Shown: positions 13,917 through 15,224 of the stretch, piece after piece
Numbering within the stretch: position 1 is the stretch's first letter
Layout of the letters: every line of letters starts with the position of its first letter
DNA from: an uncultured Bacteroidota bacterium
Lineage (GTDB): Bacteria > Bacteroidota > Bacteroidia > Flavobacteriales > Schleiferiaceae
NCBI GenBank assembly: GCA_913056475.1
Contig: CAJXMS010000019.1
Coordinates: 1 to 15,224 of the forward strand
Direction: 5' to 3'
DNA length: 15,224 nt
Notes under the pieces: model-generated
Seen by the model: the letters and a program-made list of their open reading frames with translations, nothing else
The model's database searches: none
Told to the model about the DNA's origin: nothing
Made by a program: the position numbers and the translations under genes

Positions 13917-15224
13917 CAGCGGCCGGCTTTTGGCAAGAATTCACGGGCTACGGCAAGGTCGTCGAAAGGCTTGCGTTCGCCGGCTATTTCCTGGTAATTT
14001 TCGTGTCCTTTCCCGGCTATCAAGACCAAATCTGCGGCGCCGGCCATTTGGAGAGCTGTTTTGATAGCTTGCCGGCGGTTGCTTATGCTGAGGTATCGAT
14101 TCTCCCGTCCGGGAACCCCGGCTGTCATATCTTCGATGATGGTCTCGGGGTCTTCATGGCGGGGATTATCGGCGGTAAAAATGGCTTGGTCGCTGTACCG
14201 GACGGCTATTTGGGCCATTTCGGGCCGCTTGCCCTTGTCGCGATTGCCACCACAGCCTATAATGGTCCATATCTTGCCGCCGATAGCTCTCATCTCCTGC
14301 AGGGTTTGGAGCACATTTTCCAGGGCATCGGGGGTATGGGCGTAATCCACCACCACGGTAAGCCCTCCACCTGGTGCCTGAATGTATTCAAAGCGGCCCC
14401 TTACGGGCTGCAGCTTACTTAGGGCCGTGGCCACGGCCAGCTCTTCTTCGCCCAGTAGCTGAGCTACAGCGTAAAGGGCCAGTACATTGTAGGCATTAAA
14501 CTGGCCCAGGAGCCGCACCCACACCTCTTGCTGCCCCAAGCGAAGCAGCATGCCGTGGCGCTGCTGTTCCAGTAGGCGGCCTTTAAAATCCGCATCACTT
14601 TTCAAGGCGTAGCTATACCGTTCCGCCGCGGAGTTTTGGAGCATCACCTTACCGTTTTTGTCATCGATATTGGTGAGGGCAAAGGCTCCTTTAGGAAGTT
14701 CGTCAAAGAGTTTTTTCTTGGCGTGCAGGTAATTTTGGAAGCTGCCGTGGTAATCCAAGTGGTCCCGGCTCAGGTTGGTAAAAACAGCTCCTCTGAGCTT
14801 CAGGCCCGCCATTCGTTCTTGATCTATGCCGTGGCTACTGGCTTCCATAAACACGTACGAAACGCCCGCGTCCGCCATGTCGCGCAGGCAGCTATGGAGG
14901 TAAATGGGATCGGGCGTGGTGTGGGTAGCCGGTCTTTCTTCCTCTCCTACCCGCACATGTACGGTGCTAATGAGCCCGCAAGTGTGTCCCAAGTTTTGGC
15001 CCAGCTGATAGAGGAGGGTGGCGGTGGTGGTTTTACCATTGGTACCGGTTATAGCCACGAGCTGGAGCTCCGCACTGGGGCGGTCGTAATAATTATCGGC
15101 CACTATGCCCAGGGCCCGGGCGCTGTTCTTGACCACCAGGTAGCACACCCCGGGCGTCTTTTCTGCCGGCCATTCTTCACAGAGAATGGCCGTGGCGCCT
15201 TGTTTTACGGCCTGGTCTATAAAG
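13916..15224 (-). CDS. murE: UDP-MurNAc-tripeptide synthetase MurE, meso-DAP type (5' end outside window)
   Basis: This Mur ligase adds the diamino acid at position 3 of the stem peptide. The frame stays open to the window edge: upstream of the GTG at 15148 it reads FIDQAVKQGATAILCEEWP, which is normal MurE N-terminal sequence, so that GTG is internal. The visible 435 codons lack only about 50 N-terminal residues of a typical ~490. Counting from the window edge, GTNGKTTT is at 60-67, THTTPD at 100-105, EASSHGIDQ at 127-135 and NLSRDHLDYHG at 150-160. DNPR (bases 14159-14170) followed by HEDP is the motif that selects meso-diaminopimelate over lysine. The TGA overlaps the mraY ATG (TGATG). The missing start, and the mraZ-to-ftsI part of the cluster, are expected beyond the right edge. 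Confidence 0.97.
   Translation of the reverse strand, partial: FIDQAVKQGATAILCEEWPAEKTPGVCYLVVKNSARALGIVADNYYDRPSAELQLVAITGTNGKTTTATLLYQLGQNLGHTCGLISTVHVRVGEEERPATHTTPDPIYLHSCLRDMADAGVSYVFMEASSHGIDQERMAGLKLRGAVFTNLSRDHLDYHGSFQNYLHAKKKLFDELPKGAFALTNIDDKNGKVMLQNSAAERYSYALKSDADFKGRLLEQQRHGMLLRLGQQEVWVRLLGQFNAYNVLALYAVAQLLGEEELAVATALSKLQPVRGRFEYIQAPGGGLTVVVDYAHTPDALENVLQTLQEMRAIGGKIWTIIGCGGNRDKGKRPEMAQIAVRYSDQAIFTADNPRHEDPETIIEDMTAGVPGRENRYLSISNRRQAIKTALQMAGAADLVLIAGKGHENYQEIAGERKPFDDLAVAREFLPKAGR

Noticed and set aside
15146..15148. GTG 15148 as the start of a 410-residue MurE
   Set aside because: The frame stays open to the window edge and the upstream codons encode normal MurE sequence, so the gene continues outside the window.

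Overview
The window looks like chromosomal DNA of a Bacteroidota (Bacteroidetes) species. Four things point there: the gene order murE-mraY-murD-ftsW-murG-murC-ftsQ-ftsA-ftsZ followed by a YqeY gene; an FtsZ with a very long charged linker ending in NNSFLHDNVD; two TATCTTTG boxes that match the Bacteroidota -7 consensus TAnnTTTG; and gene starts without clear Shine-Dalgarno sequences. I cannot fix the class or genus. MurE carries a DNPR motif, so the peptidoglycan is expected to contain meso-diaminopimelate.

Left part, plus strand (1-1378): the last 69 codons of groL (GroEL), a strong intrinsic terminator, a short spacer with small hairpins, a predicted promoter, and a gene for an exported, largely helical, acidic 315-residue protein of unknown function. 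Positions 1379-1838 hold no credible gene. This is a repeat-rich spacer between two convergent genes, with several copies of a family built around the hairpin core GCTCC-TCC-GGAGC, in direct and inverted orientation. It is the least explained part of the window.

Middle, minus strand (1839-3368): a short-chain dehydrogenase/reductase with a TTG start, then a YqeY/GatB-like protein whose predicted promoter overlaps the 3' arm of an 11-bp perfect inverted repeat behind ftsZ.

Right part, minus strand (3485-15224): the division and cell wall (dcw) cluster, read from right to left: murE (5' end outside the window), mraY, murD, ftsW, murG, murC, ftsQ, ftsA, ftsZ. Most junctions overlap or are separated by only a few bases (TGATG, 3 nt, ATGA, 14-nt overlap, ATGA, 14 nt, 10 nt), so these genes are probably one translationally coupled transcript. 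The one larger gap is 95 nt between murD and ftsW. MurC, MurD and MurE add L-Ala, D-Glu and the diamino acid to the UDP-MurNAc precursor. MraY and MurG make lipid I and lipid II, and FtsW polymerises glycan at the septum. FtsQ, FtsA and FtsZ assemble and anchor the division machine. No murB, murF or ddl lies in this stretch.

I found no CRISPR array, transposase, tRNA or rRNA gene. Apart from the repeat spacer and the unknown exported protein, the window is a conventional, intact housekeeping region.
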